Origin: Chitinophaga filiformis | GTDB lineage: Bacteria; Bacteroidota; Bacteroidia; Chitinophagales; Chitinophagaceae | Assembly (NCBI RefSeq): GCF_900102545.1 | Contig: NZ_FNBN01000016.1 | Span: 30,857 to 94,856 of the forward strand | Length of the DNA stretch: 64,000 nucleotides | Direction: 5' to 3' | Part shown: piece by piece, positions 43,440 to 51,841 of the stretch | Position numbering within the stretch: the first letter of the stretch is position 1 | Layout: each line of letters starts with the position of its first letter | Made by a program: the position numbers and the translations under genes | The notes under the pieces: generated by a model | What the model saw: the letters and a program-made list of their open reading frames with translations, nothing else | Database searches by the model: none | What the model was told of the DNA's origin: nothing

Positions 43440-43490
43440 AATTCATGATTCATGAATCATGAATTGTGAATTATGAATTGTGAATTCACT
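43440..43490. repeat. Perfect 26-bp palindrome with trailing direct repeats
   Basis: 43440-43465 is a perfect palindrome built from ATTCATGA units. It is followed to 43490 by the near-repeats GAATTGTGAATT, ATGAATTGTGAATTC. It lies at the right end of the AT-rich islet, between the Panacea remnant and the hydrolase gene. No gene is present in 43353-43547. Confidence 0.85.
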
Positions 43491-43547
43491 ATGTTTGTAA
43501 CATGAACCAGCATAATGGAATGCGGTCACATAGATAAGCAAATTTAT

Positions 43548-45128
43548 CTATCGTTCCGATAACCGCACCACTATCCGCTTCAACTTCCCCCCTCTATACA
43601 CCTCTCTCCCATCCACAAACACCTTCAACCCTTTCCCCTCTTTATACCTCTTCCCTGTTTTATCCCACTTCACCGTCACCAGCTTCCCGTGATACGGTAC
43701 CCCTTCCAGCATAAACCAATCCCACTGCCCTTCCGGAATCAGCGGATATAATTCGAGATTATTATCCGCACGGGGCTTTATTCCTATCAGATCATTAATC
43801 ACCAGATCACAAAATCCTGAGTGATTATAATAACTACTCCTCGGATCATCTCCTTTCAGCCAGTAGCCTGTGCGTTCATCCTGATATTCTCCCAGGTACG
43901 GCTTTCCATTTTTCTGATGAGACCGGGCATACACCTGTAAAGCACGATAATATACAGCCGGCGACACCCCATCATGATGCTTATAATCAGTGAGCAGGTG
44001 TGCTAATCCCTTTAACGTTTGCGTCGTAGCGAAGGGCCAGATAGCGCCATCCCATTCACAGCCACCGGAGCCATGTGAACGAAAAGCAGGATGCCGTCTT
44101 TCAGCAGTGGTTAATCCCCAGGGCGCATCAAAACCAGTAGTGTCAGTAAGCTGCTTCCAGGCTTTGGCATATTTGGATTTATCTGTAGGTAAGTTGAAAT
44201 ACCAGGGGATAAAACCTATCTCTTCCCGTGCATTGGATAATCTGGTATCATTACTGCCTTTGATAGCCTGTCTTACTTTGAAAAAAGCAGCAGTATCATC
44301 CCACAACTGCTCCTGTACCAACTGCCTGATCTTTGCAGCATCAGCAGCATATCTTTGCCGCAGGGTATCATTCCCTGCCATGATAGCCATCTTTGTCAGT
44401 GCATTCGCATTACCATACATATAACTGCTGATGGTGGGGCGCGTATGTTTTTCTCTGCGTGCACCGCTGATAGATTCTTCCATACCATCTTTCACATCAA
44501 ACTGCCAGAACAGTCCATTGGGCAGTCTTTTCTCCTGCTCCCATAAACGGTAATCCTGATCCATATATGGCAACAGGGACGTCACAAAGCTACTGTCTCT
44601 ATCTACAAGAAAACGGTTGTATACCGCATCCGCAGCCCAGCTGCTGAACTGATGGAAGCGGGGGACTTTCTGCTGTGCATCTTTCAGATACCAGTATTGG
44701 ATATACTGATCGAGGTATTGCTTATTCCGCAACCATCTTCCCTCATACACATGGTGTCCGAAAGCACAGCTCAGTGCATTGTATCGACCTGCATGTTTTA
44801 CCTGTGTGATGAATTCCGTGAAGATAAACCCGTCCGGCGTTTCCTTCAGATGCTTACGGAACGTCCACCAGCGGTAGTAATAGGTTTGCTCAATAGTGCT
44901 GTCAGGACATTCCAGTAAAGGCACATTTGTTTTCAGCCAGTCGAATGCCTGTGCATTACTCACATAGTTGACAACATACTCCGAATCAAGGCTGTTAAAC
45001 CGGTCTGTATATTTTTTCAGTGTATTCTCCAGTGAAGGTTGTATAACAACATAACTTCCCCGCTGTGCGCAAAGGTGTAATGGAAAGAAAATACATATCG
45101 CCGCTGCTATTGCTTTAAAGGATCCCAA
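43548..45128 (-). CDS. Secreted (alpha/alpha)6-barrel glycoside hydrolase (MGH1/GH63-like)
   Basis: Exported 526-residue enzyme: signal MGSFKAIAAAICIFFPLHLCAQ, then a helical toroid typical of GH63/GH37-like families. Typical blocks include FHQFSSWAADAVYNRFLVD, LWEQEKRLPNGLFWQFDVKDGMEESI, NANALTKMAIMAGN and GGCEWDGAIWPFATTQTLKGLAHLL. The acidic residues of D-GMEE and GGCEWDG are candidate catalysts. A small beta-sandwich follows (about 440-526). It overlaps the pectinesterase gene by 22 bp, so it probably acts on pectin-derived oligosaccharides. Exact family and linkage are uncertain. Confidence 0.65.
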   Translation of the reverse strand: MGSFKAIAAAICIFFPLHLCAQRGSYVVIQPSLENTLKKYTDRFNSLDSEYVVNYVSNAQAFDWLKTNVPLLECPDSTIEQTYYYRWWTFRKHLKETPDGFIFTEFITQVKHAGRYNALSCAFGHHVYEGRWLRNKQYLDQYIQYWYLKDAQQKVPRFHQFSSWAADAVYNRFLVDRDSSFVTSLLPYMDQDYRLWEQEKRLPNGLFWQFDVKDGMEESISGARREKHTRPTISSYMYGNANALTKMAIMAGNDTLRQRYAADAAKIRQLVQEQLWDDTAAFFKVRQAIKGSNDTRLSNAREEIGFIPWYFNLPTDKSKYAKAWKQLTDTTGFDAPWGLTTAERRHPAFRSHGSGGCEWDGAIWPFATTQTLKGLAHLLTDYKHHDGVSPAVYYRALQVYARSHQKNGKPYLGEYQDERTGYWLKGDDPRSSYYNHSGFCDLVINDLIGIKPRADNNLELYPLIPEGQWDWFMLEGVPYHGKLVTVKWDKTGKRYKEGKGLKVFVDGREVYRGGKLKRIVVRLSER

Positions 45129-46087
45129 TTGCCAAATACTTTAGTGAGTGTAATATTTTTTGCATCTCTATTGGTCAGTTGTTTTGACCAGGCTACCCGC
45201 TGACCGCTAACTGCGCCATCACCGGTATTCTCATATTCCGCATATCTCGCCGTCTGTTCGTTCTCCGGCTTATCCCAGTTATGCCATCCGGGTGGCAGAA
45301 TGTGCGCACCCAGTGTACAATACATGAACACCGTAGCTGCATAAGGCCGCCATGGACGGCCCAGGTAAACCTTTTTTGCAATGGTGTCCGCTGTTAATGT
45401 ACAGCGACTGAACACAAAGCCATATGGTTGACGCGCTGTCGTAGAAGCTGCGGTAATATAGGAATCTCTTTTACTGTGGATGGTACAGCCTTCGAACCAT
45501 ACTGTTGCTGCACCAAAAATGAAATCAGTAGTACCGGTGATATAACAATCCTGGTAATATTGCCTGCTGTCTGCTCTTCCCGCATATAAGGTATCCTGGT
45601 TACCCAACAGGCGGCAATTACGGAAGATACAGCGGTCGCCTTCCACATGCAATGCTACCGCCTGTCCTACAGGTCCTGAGGCATTTTCGAATGTCAAATT
45701 TTCAGCTACAATATCATCTCCTGCTATCAATACCGTATACGAGGTAAATGTGCCGAATTTATCTCTGCCGGACGCATCCTTACCCGGATAGGGCTTTCCC
45801 CAGTAATCACTGTTAGTAATGATGGTGCTGTCACGGTCCTCTCCCTCTAAAGTGATGCTGCATTTCCAGGAAGGGATACACAACTTTTCATGATACACGC
45901 CTTTCCGGATAAAGATAGTGACGCGAAAATATGTAAAGTCCCGTACCGCATTCACCGCCTCCTGTATAGAGCGATAATCACCGGAACCGTCCTGTGCTAC
46001 CACAAGACGCTTACGTGTATCCTGTCCATGCACACAGACACAAAGCAACAAAAGCAGTACGGAAATAAGATGAACATATTTCTTCAT
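45107..46087 (-). CDS. Pectin methylesterase (CE8)
   Basis: Secreted enzyme that removes methyl esters from homogalacturonan. Signal peptide MKKYVHLISVLLLLLCVCVHGQ (ATG 46087; an upstream ATG at 46105 adds MTKFLV). The beta-helix carries all CE8 signatures: GQAVALHVEGDRC, LLGNQDTLYAG (first catalytic Asp), GTTDFIFGAATVWFE (second Asp) and VYLGRPWRPYAATVF (Arg). 326 residues. It is translationally coupled to the downstream hydrolase gene. Confidence 0.95.
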   Translation of the reverse strand: MKKYVHLISVLLLLLCVCVHGQDTRKRLVVAQDGSGDYRSIQEAVNAVRDFTYFRVTIFIRKGVYHEKLCIPSWKCSITLEGEDRDSTIITNSDYWGKPYPGKDASGRDKFGTFTSYTVLIAGDDIVAENLTFENASGPVGQAVALHVEGDRCIFRNCRLLGNQDTLYAGRADSRQYYQDCYITGTTDFIFGAATVWFEGCTIHSKRDSYITAASTTARQPYGFVFSRCTLTADTIAKKVYLGRPWRPYAATVFMYCTLGAHILPPGWHNWDKPENEQTARYAEYENTGDGAVSGQRVAWSKQLTNRDAKNITLTKVFGNWDPLKQ

Positions 46088-46349
46088 AACAAGGAATTTA
46101 GTCATACAGCTGACGTGACAAACTATAAAAATCTGACCGGTTGAAGAAGAAAGCGAGCCTTTTTATTTACGCAATCGTTACCGGTATATTCGCGCTCACG
46201 TATATTACATCACGCAGATGCATACCCCGACAAAATCCCATCTCAGTAAACATCTCATTCCCTTCGAAAACATCAAACCTTCCGCGATAATAGAAGCTGG
46301 CATTTTCTTCTGATTAAGATGCTTATATCCAGCATATGTATTTTATACT

Positions 46350-46464
46350 TCCATATCGCTTTACCGTCATTTCCATATCATTTCACCGACATCTCTATAT
46401 CGAATCGATATACATATGCCGGTAAAGTGATATCCAGATGGCGGTATAGTGATATGGAGATATA
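46350..46464. repeat. Clustered inverted repeats (four related ~22-bp units)
   Basis: The 574-bp gap 46088-46661 holds no gene. Two forward units (CCATATCGCTTTACCGTCAT; CCATATCATTTCACCGACAT) are followed, across a central ATATCGA/TCGATAT palindrome near 46398-46411, by two inverted units (ATGCCGGTAAAGTGATATCC; ATGGCGGTATAGTGATATGG). The whole ~115 bp can fold back on itself. It may be a cruciform, a multi-site operator or a palindromic repeat cluster. Confidence 0.75.
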
Positions 46465-46578
46465 GAATTCAGATCGAACCCACAAGGGAAACAGCCCGAA
46501 AGAAGGCAAGGAAAGAACCAAAAACAACATGGTAATTTCATGACAAACAAGCATCTTAAGTGTTTTAGGTCTAACCCA

Positions 46579-46623
46579 AAGGCATGTTAAGGCATATCAA
46601 CGGCATGATAAAGGCATGGTAAA
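46579..46623. repeat. Short direct repeats (GGCAT...)
   Basis: Four copies of a roughly 11-13 bp unit: AAGGCATGTTAA, AAGGCATATCAA, CGGCATGATAA and AAGGCATGGTAA. They lie 40-80 bp downstream of the GH78 gene stop and 115 bp from the inverted-repeat cluster. Low-level tandem repetition without coding content. Confidence 0.6.
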
Positions 46624-46661
46624 AGCGTAGTAGCTCATCCCATTGTCAGCGATGAACATCC

Positions 46662-49442
46662 TTATTTCACTATAAACCTATAGTCTCCGGACCCGACCGT
46701 TAATACAATTCTTCCATCCTCATATCCCTTCACCTTTATATCTTTTTGTTTATCAACAATTTGTATTCCTTCCATCACCTGCTGACCTTTCATAGCCGGT
46801 AGCTTGATCAACGCCCTGCTATTCGGAGGAATGACGATATGAAAAGTCAATTCACCTGCCTTTTTCTCCCATTCGCTAATTATAGACCCAAAAACCGTTT
46901 TATAAGAAGTTTTAACCCAAGACACGTCGCCTAGCATTTCAGGTCGTATAATCGCCTCTTTATAGGCAACAGATCGATCCTGCTGAGTAATACCTCCCAA
47001 CCCGGTATAGAACCATTCCATCAGGTGGCCTAACATCAGGTGATTATTAGACACCCGCTCCAGGGCAGCCCAGGATTCAGTCAGTGCCGTAGCCCCTTTA
47101 GCCAACTGAAAACCATATCCAGGAACGTCATCCCGGTTGTTCATCTCATACAATAGCTGAGAAGCGCCTCCTTCCAGTAAGGCCTGTACAAGGAAATGGA
47201 AACCGATGTCCCCTGCCGTGAGCTTCCGGCCATTCTGCTCAATAGAGTCTACCAGGTTCCTGAAAACTGCCTTTCTGTACTGTGCATCCACCAATCCGAC
47301 ACATAAAGGCATTGCCATCGCCGTCTGACTACCGGTTGCATACACTTTGGTTGCCCGATTGAAGAACTGCGCATTGAATGCCTTTTTTACTTTCTCAGCC
47401 AAAACGGCGGCCTTTTCTGCACCTTCCGGATCACCAACCATATGGCCCATCTCCGACAGCAATACAAGATCGTAATAGTAAATAGCCGTAGCCGTCAGGG
47501 CTTTCGGCGTCAGCTGTGCCACTCCGGGACGCTGAGGACCGTTATCATACCAATCGCCCAGGCCATAGGAAAGCATGTTATTGACAGCTTTTGACTGCAG
47601 GTATTGTACATATTTGCTGGCGGTAGGATAAGCCTTTCGGATGCTTGCCGTATCCCCATACCATTTGTACAATTGCCAGGGCAGTATCACACAGGCGCTT
47701 CCCCATTCCGGAGAATCCCTGAAACCAAAACCGTTGTCATCAAAGAACACATACTCTGGCGCTATATCCGGCACCAATCCACTGTCTGTCTGCGCTTCCC
47801 GCATATCATCCAGCAACTTCCGGTAGAGCAGGGAGATATCGTAATTATGCCGGATAGAATTCCCCATTAGATAATCCTGCTCCAGCCAGCTCAGTTTTTC
47901 TCTATGCGGACAATCCGTTGCCACACTTTGCAGGTTGCTTTTAATAGCCCACTGTATCAGGGTATGGATGCGGTTAAACAGTTCGTTCGAACAGGAGAAA
48001 CTACCTGTGGCAGGAGCGGCATTGCGGGTATGCAGGAAATTCAGTTGAGTGACCTGCGGCAGTCCTGTATTAGATGCTGTATCAGGTGCTGCACCTTCTA
48101 CCTGTACATAACGAAAGCCATAATAAGTAAAGCGAGGCCGCCAGGTTTCCTCTCCATCTCCCTTTAGAGTATAGGAAAAATAATACGGGGAACCAGTGGC
48201 TTTCTGATTGGATAGCTTATCTGCATTCAACAATTCAGCAGGTATCAGTTTGACTGTCTGACCTCTTCTACCTTTTACTTTCAGCTCCACAATGCCTGAT
48301 GCATTCTGACCGAAATCATACGTATACACATTTGGCCGGGACCGTGTAACAGTCCTTGCGGACAGTATTTCCATCACCTTTACAGGATTGTCCAGCTCTG
48401 GTTCCAGTCTTTTTTCTGTTGCTTTCACGATATTAGCCTGCTTCCAGTGTGCATCATCAAAAGAAGACTGGTCCCAGCCTTTTTGCTCCAGTTGAGCATC
48501 ATAGTCCTCCCCACCATAGATGCTGGCAAATGTAACAGGAGATGGCGCCGTCTTCCAGTCCTTCCCCGAAACAATCTGCTTAACCGTTCCGTCAGTATAA
48601 GTGATCATCAATTTGCAGATCATTCTTGGCATGCCATAGGTAATAGACAACTTCTTATAACGTTCCTTATTCACGTTAAAGAACCCATTTCCTACGATCA
48701 CTCCCAGTGCATTTCCACCTGCTTTTAACTTGTCTGTTACATCATATGTATTGTACAATACCGTTTCATCATAGTCTGTCCAGCCGGGCGCCAGGAAGTT
48801 GTCTCCCAGTTTCTCTCCGTTCAGGTTCACCTCGTACTGACCAAGTCCGCTGATGAAGAGCAATGCACTTTTAATATGATCACCACCCTGAAACTCCTTA
48901 CGGAACAATGGCACCACAGGGCGCTGCTTCCCCTTATGTTTCTCATAAAACTTAAATGCACCACCATGTACACCGGGTACCACACGCATAGAATCAGGAA
49001 TATCCTCGTATCCTATCCATTGCGCCTGTGCCCAGTCCTGCTTACCGGCAAGCGCTGTTGTAAAGGAGGCAGCAGCACTCCACGGGGACACATTACCATG
49101 ATTATCCCATATGCGGACACGCCAGTAATATTTGTGCGCAGGTAGTATGGAACGGTTTGCCAAATGAGCACTGACGTTATAAGACTGTGAAGTCCTAACA
49201 CGGGTGCTTGTATCTTTTATTCCGATAGATGTACTATCCTCGGTTACCTGTATCTGGAACATCGTCTGCATGCATCCTCTTTGAGAAGCAATGATTTCCC
49301 AGCTAAGTACAGGGGCAAGAGAAGTACCTGCAGGATTTATTTTATGATCGGTTCTCAGGTTAACGGCCTGCAATTCCTGTCCCGAGATCTTCAGGGATAA
49401 TAACAGGAATAGCATAGTAATGCCTTGTCTCATGCTTATCAT
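46662..49442 (-). CDS. GH78 alpha-L-rhamnosidase
   Basis: Secreted inverting alpha-L-rhamnosidase, 926 residues. Signal MRQGITMLFLLLSLKISGQ (after MIS). Order: N-terminal fibronectin-like segment (LSWEI...YYWRVRIWDNHGNVSPWS), lectin-like beta domain (GLGQYEVNLNGEKLGDNFLAPGWTDY), a second beta domain, then the (alpha/alpha)6 catalytic domain starting near TDCPHREKLSWLEQDYLMGNS, with GFRDSPEWGSACVILPW and LSYGLGDWYDNG. A C-terminal beta-sandwich ends the protein. It overlaps the GH2 gene by 4 bp (ATGA). Likely trims terminal rhamnose from rhamnogalacturonan fragments. Confidence 0.93.
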   Translation of the reverse strand: MISMRQGITMLFLLLSLKISGQELQAVNLRTDHKINPAGTSLAPVLSWEIIASQRGCMQTMFQIQVTEDSTSIGIKDTSTRVRTSQSYNVSAHLANRSILPAHKYYWRVRIWDNHGNVSPWSAAASFTTALAGKQDWAQAQWIGYEDIPDSMRVVPGVHGGAFKFYEKHKGKQRPVVPLFRKEFQGGDHIKSALLFISGLGQYEVNLNGEKLGDNFLAPGWTDYDETVLYNTYDVTDKLKAGGNALGVIVGNGFFNVNKERYKKLSITYGMPRMICKLMITYTDGTVKQIVSGKDWKTAPSPVTFASIYGGEDYDAQLEQKGWDQSSFDDAHWKQANIVKATEKRLEPELDNPVKVMEILSARTVTRSRPNVYTYDFGQNASGIVELKVKGRRGQTVKLIPAELLNADKLSNQKATGSPYYFSYTLKGDGEETWRPRFTYYGFRYVQVEGAAPDTASNTGLPQVTQLNFLHTRNAAPATGSFSCSNELFNRIHTLIQWAIKSNLQSVATDCPHREKLSWLEQDYLMGNSIRHNYDISLLYRKLLDDMREAQTDSGLVPDIAPEYVFFDDNGFGFRDSPEWGSACVILPWQLYKWYGDTASIRKAYPTASKYVQYLQSKAVNNMLSYGLGDWYDNGPQRPGVAQLTPKALTATAIYYYDLVLLSEMGHMVGDPEGAEKAAVLAEKVKKAFNAQFFNRATKVYATGSQTAMAMPLCVGLVDAQYRKAVFRNLVDSIEQNGRKLTAGDIGFHFLVQALLEGGASQLLYEMNNRDDVPGYGFQLAKGATALTESWAALERVSNNHLMLGHLMEWFYTGLGGITQQDRSVAYKEAIIRPEMLGDVSWVKTSYKTVFGSIISEWEKKAGELTFHIVIPPNSRALIKLPAMKGQQVMEGIQIVDKQKDIKVKGYEDGRIVLTVGSGDYRFIVK

Positions 49443-51841
49443 TCTTTGTGCGCGGATGTCGAAGTAATGGTTAGTCGAGCCGGTGACAAACCAGCTACTG
49501 TAGCCTGTAGTATGATATTGCCTGCAGACTTATCTGCCTTAATAATTGCCAGGCATCTGCCTCTCCAGGCCTTACGCTGTGGTAGCTGATAACTTTCTAC
49601 GCTCATTGGATTGGCATTGCCCACACCAGCAATAGCGCCAGGACCAGTGAGCTCAAACTTTACCAGATCTTCCGCATCAGGCAACCTGTTGCCATCTGCA
49701 TCGGTTAATTCAACAGTTACATAACTCAGGTCCTGACCATCAGCATTGATTTGTTGCCTGTCTGCTGTTAGTTTGACCTGTGCGGCTTTTCCTGCCGTGG
49801 CGAGTATAGCAGCAGGGGATTTTTGTTTGCCATTATATCCAATGGCTGCTAGTTTCCCCGGCGAATAAGGCACCTGCCATACCGCCATAAAACGGTTCTC
49901 CCTACCTGCTTTTTTGCGGCCTAAAGAAACACCGTTCAGCAACAGCTCCGCTTCTTCATAAGAGGTGTATACAGACACTTCCAGTGGCTTACCTTCATAC
50001 CCTTCCCAATTCCAGCTATCGCGGGCGTCATACCACTCCCAGTGACTCCAATCTACCTTATGTGTATTTGTATCAAAAGAAGGCTTAGGTGGTCTAACAA
50101 AGAGTGATAGCTGATCAGTTTTCCAGAGTACATCACGATAATATGATTGCGGACGTTTCCATCCACAGATATCAATATCGCCACAGTAGGCAAGGTTCCA
50201 GGGATAAAAGCCCTGATGCTGCATATATCCCAGCCATCCGATACTGGCCTCACCGATATAATCAAAGGCCGTCCAGACAAAGTCACCGATCACCCAGGGA
50301 TGATCTGCTACCTGCATCCAGTAGTCATAGGCTTCTATAGCAAAAGACTCTGTAGCCATCATCACACGCTGCGGAACACGTTCATGATCTTTCACATATT
50401 GATTACGAGCATAGTTATAACCTGCTATATCCAGTGTTGATAAGAATACATCCTTATCTGGCGCAATGCCATTCACGCCGCAGGTGATGAAACGTGTTGT
50501 ATCTATACTACGGATATAATCGCTTAGCATACGTGCCACTTTTGCTACTTCCGGCTTCTCACGATGAGGGATTTCATTCCCTGTGCTCCACATAATGATG
50601 GACGGATGATTACGGTCGCGATACACCATGCTTTCTACATCACGCTTCCACCAGTCATCAAAGTACAGGTGATAGTCTTCCGGATTCTTGCCATCCTCCC
50701 AGGTATCAAAGGCTTCATCTATCACCAGCATACCGAGACGGTCGCAGGCATCCAGGAACGCCGGAGAAGGCGGGTTATGTGAACAGCGGATCGCATTATA
50801 CCCACTGGCTTTTAACAGCGCCACCTTACGCTCTTCTGCCCTGTCGTATGCCTTTGCGCCCAATGGACCGTTATCATGATGCACACAGCCTCCTTTCAGT
50901 TTGATAGTCTTACCATTCAGCTGAAAGCCCCTTTGTGCATCCACGGCAATTGTGCGGATACCAAAAGGAGTAGTAATGCTATCTTTCAATTGATCGTCTA
51001 CATATACCTGAGTGATGGCCTTGTACAATACAGGCGTCTCCACAGACCAAAGCGCCGGAGATTTTACTGTAATGGTCTGTTGTAGTACAGTATCTTTCCC
51101 TGCTGATATCAGTTGCTGCCCCTTGTGTTCTGCTATTACTTTTCCCTTCGCATCTGACAAGCGTGTGATTACGATAGCAGTGAGGGCTGTGCCTGTTTCA
51201 TTCTGTAATGTCGTATTGACATTCACGGTTGCTGCATTGTTGTTCACCAACGGTGTAGTGATATAAGTACCCCATTGCGCTACATGCACCGGCTCCAGCG
51301 CTTTCAACCACACATGCCGATAGATACCCGAGCCTGCATACCAGCGACTGTTCTCTCCTTCATTCCTTACTTTCACCACCAGCACATTCTCCTTACCAAA
51401 TCTCACATGCTGCGTAACATCATACCAGAAAGACGTATAACCATATGGATGCTTGCCCAGTTTCTTTCCATTGATCCAGAGCTGCGCATTCATATACACA
51501 CCATCGAACTGAATGATGATACGTTTTCCGTGTTGCGCAGCCGGCATAACAAAATGCTTGCGGTACCAGCCACTACCTCCGGTGGTAAAACCTCCACTCA
51601 CCTGACTGAGCGCACCCTTATTAAAGGGAGAAACAGTTCCGGGCAAGTCTTCAATGCTCCAGTCATGTGGCAGTGATACCTTACGCCAGTCAGTATCATT
51701 GAATAAAGTATCTTCTGCCCCCTGTGCGGCGCCCCGCCAGAAAAGCCAGTTATCGTCAAACAGCTGTACACGCTGCGCAGTGAGCGATGTACAAAAGAAT
51801 AAACAGGCGAATAATACTATCAGCAAACGGCTCATCATCAT
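49439..51841 (-). CDS. GH2 beta-galactosidase
   Basis: Secreted family 2 hydrolase of 800 residues. Signal MMMSRLLIVLFACLFFCTSLTAQ. Jelly-roll N-domain (VSLPHDWSIEDLPG, GSGWYRKHFV, DGVYMNAQLWINGKKLG), Ig-like domain, TIM barrel (LKGGCVHHDNGPLG, IRCSHNPPSPAFLDACDRLG, acid/base in IIMWSTGNEIPHRE, nucleophile candidate in VMMATESFAIEAY), then C-terminal Ig-like and Big_2-like domains. The DUF4982-type block AELLLNGVSLGRK is present. Could be beta-galactosidase or beta-glucuronidase; pectic galactan side chains fit the locus. It overlaps its neighbours by 4 bp on each side. Confidence 0.92.
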   Translation of the reverse strand: MMMSRLLIVLFACLFFCTSLTAQRVQLFDDNWLFWRGAAQGAEDTLFNDTDWRKVSLPHDWSIEDLPGTVSPFNKGALSQVSGGFTTGGSGWYRKHFVMPAAQHGKRIIIQFDGVYMNAQLWINGKKLGKHPYGYTSFWYDVTQHVRFGKENVLVVKVRNEGENSRWYAGSGIYRHVWLKALEPVHVAQWGTYITTPLVNNNAATVNVNTTLQNETGTALTAIVITRLSDAKGKVIAEHKGQQLISAGKDTVLQQTITVKSPALWSVETPVLYKAITQVYVDDQLKDSITTPFGIRTIAVDAQRGFQLNGKTIKLKGGCVHHDNGPLGAKAYDRAEERKVALLKASGYNAIRCSHNPPSPAFLDACDRLGMLVIDEAFDTWEDGKNPEDYHLYFDDWWKRDVESMVYRDRNHPSIIMWSTGNEIPHREKPEVAKVARMLSDYIRSIDTTRFITCGVNGIAPDKDVFLSTLDIAGYNYARNQYVKDHERVPQRVMMATESFAIEAYDYWMQVADHPWVIGDFVWTAFDYIGEASIGWLGYMQHQGFYPWNLAYCGDIDICGWKRPQSYYRDVLWKTDQLSLFVRPPKPSFDTNTHKVDWSHWEWYDARDSWNWEGYEGKPLEVSVYTSYEEAELLLNGVSLGRKKAGRENRFMAVWQVPYSPGKLAAIGYNGKQKSPAAILATAGKAAQVKLTADRQQINADGQDLSYVTVELTDADGNRLPDAEDLVKFELTGPGAIAGVGNANPMSVESYQLPQRKAWRGRCLAIIKADKSAGNIILQATVAGLSPARLTITSTSAHKE

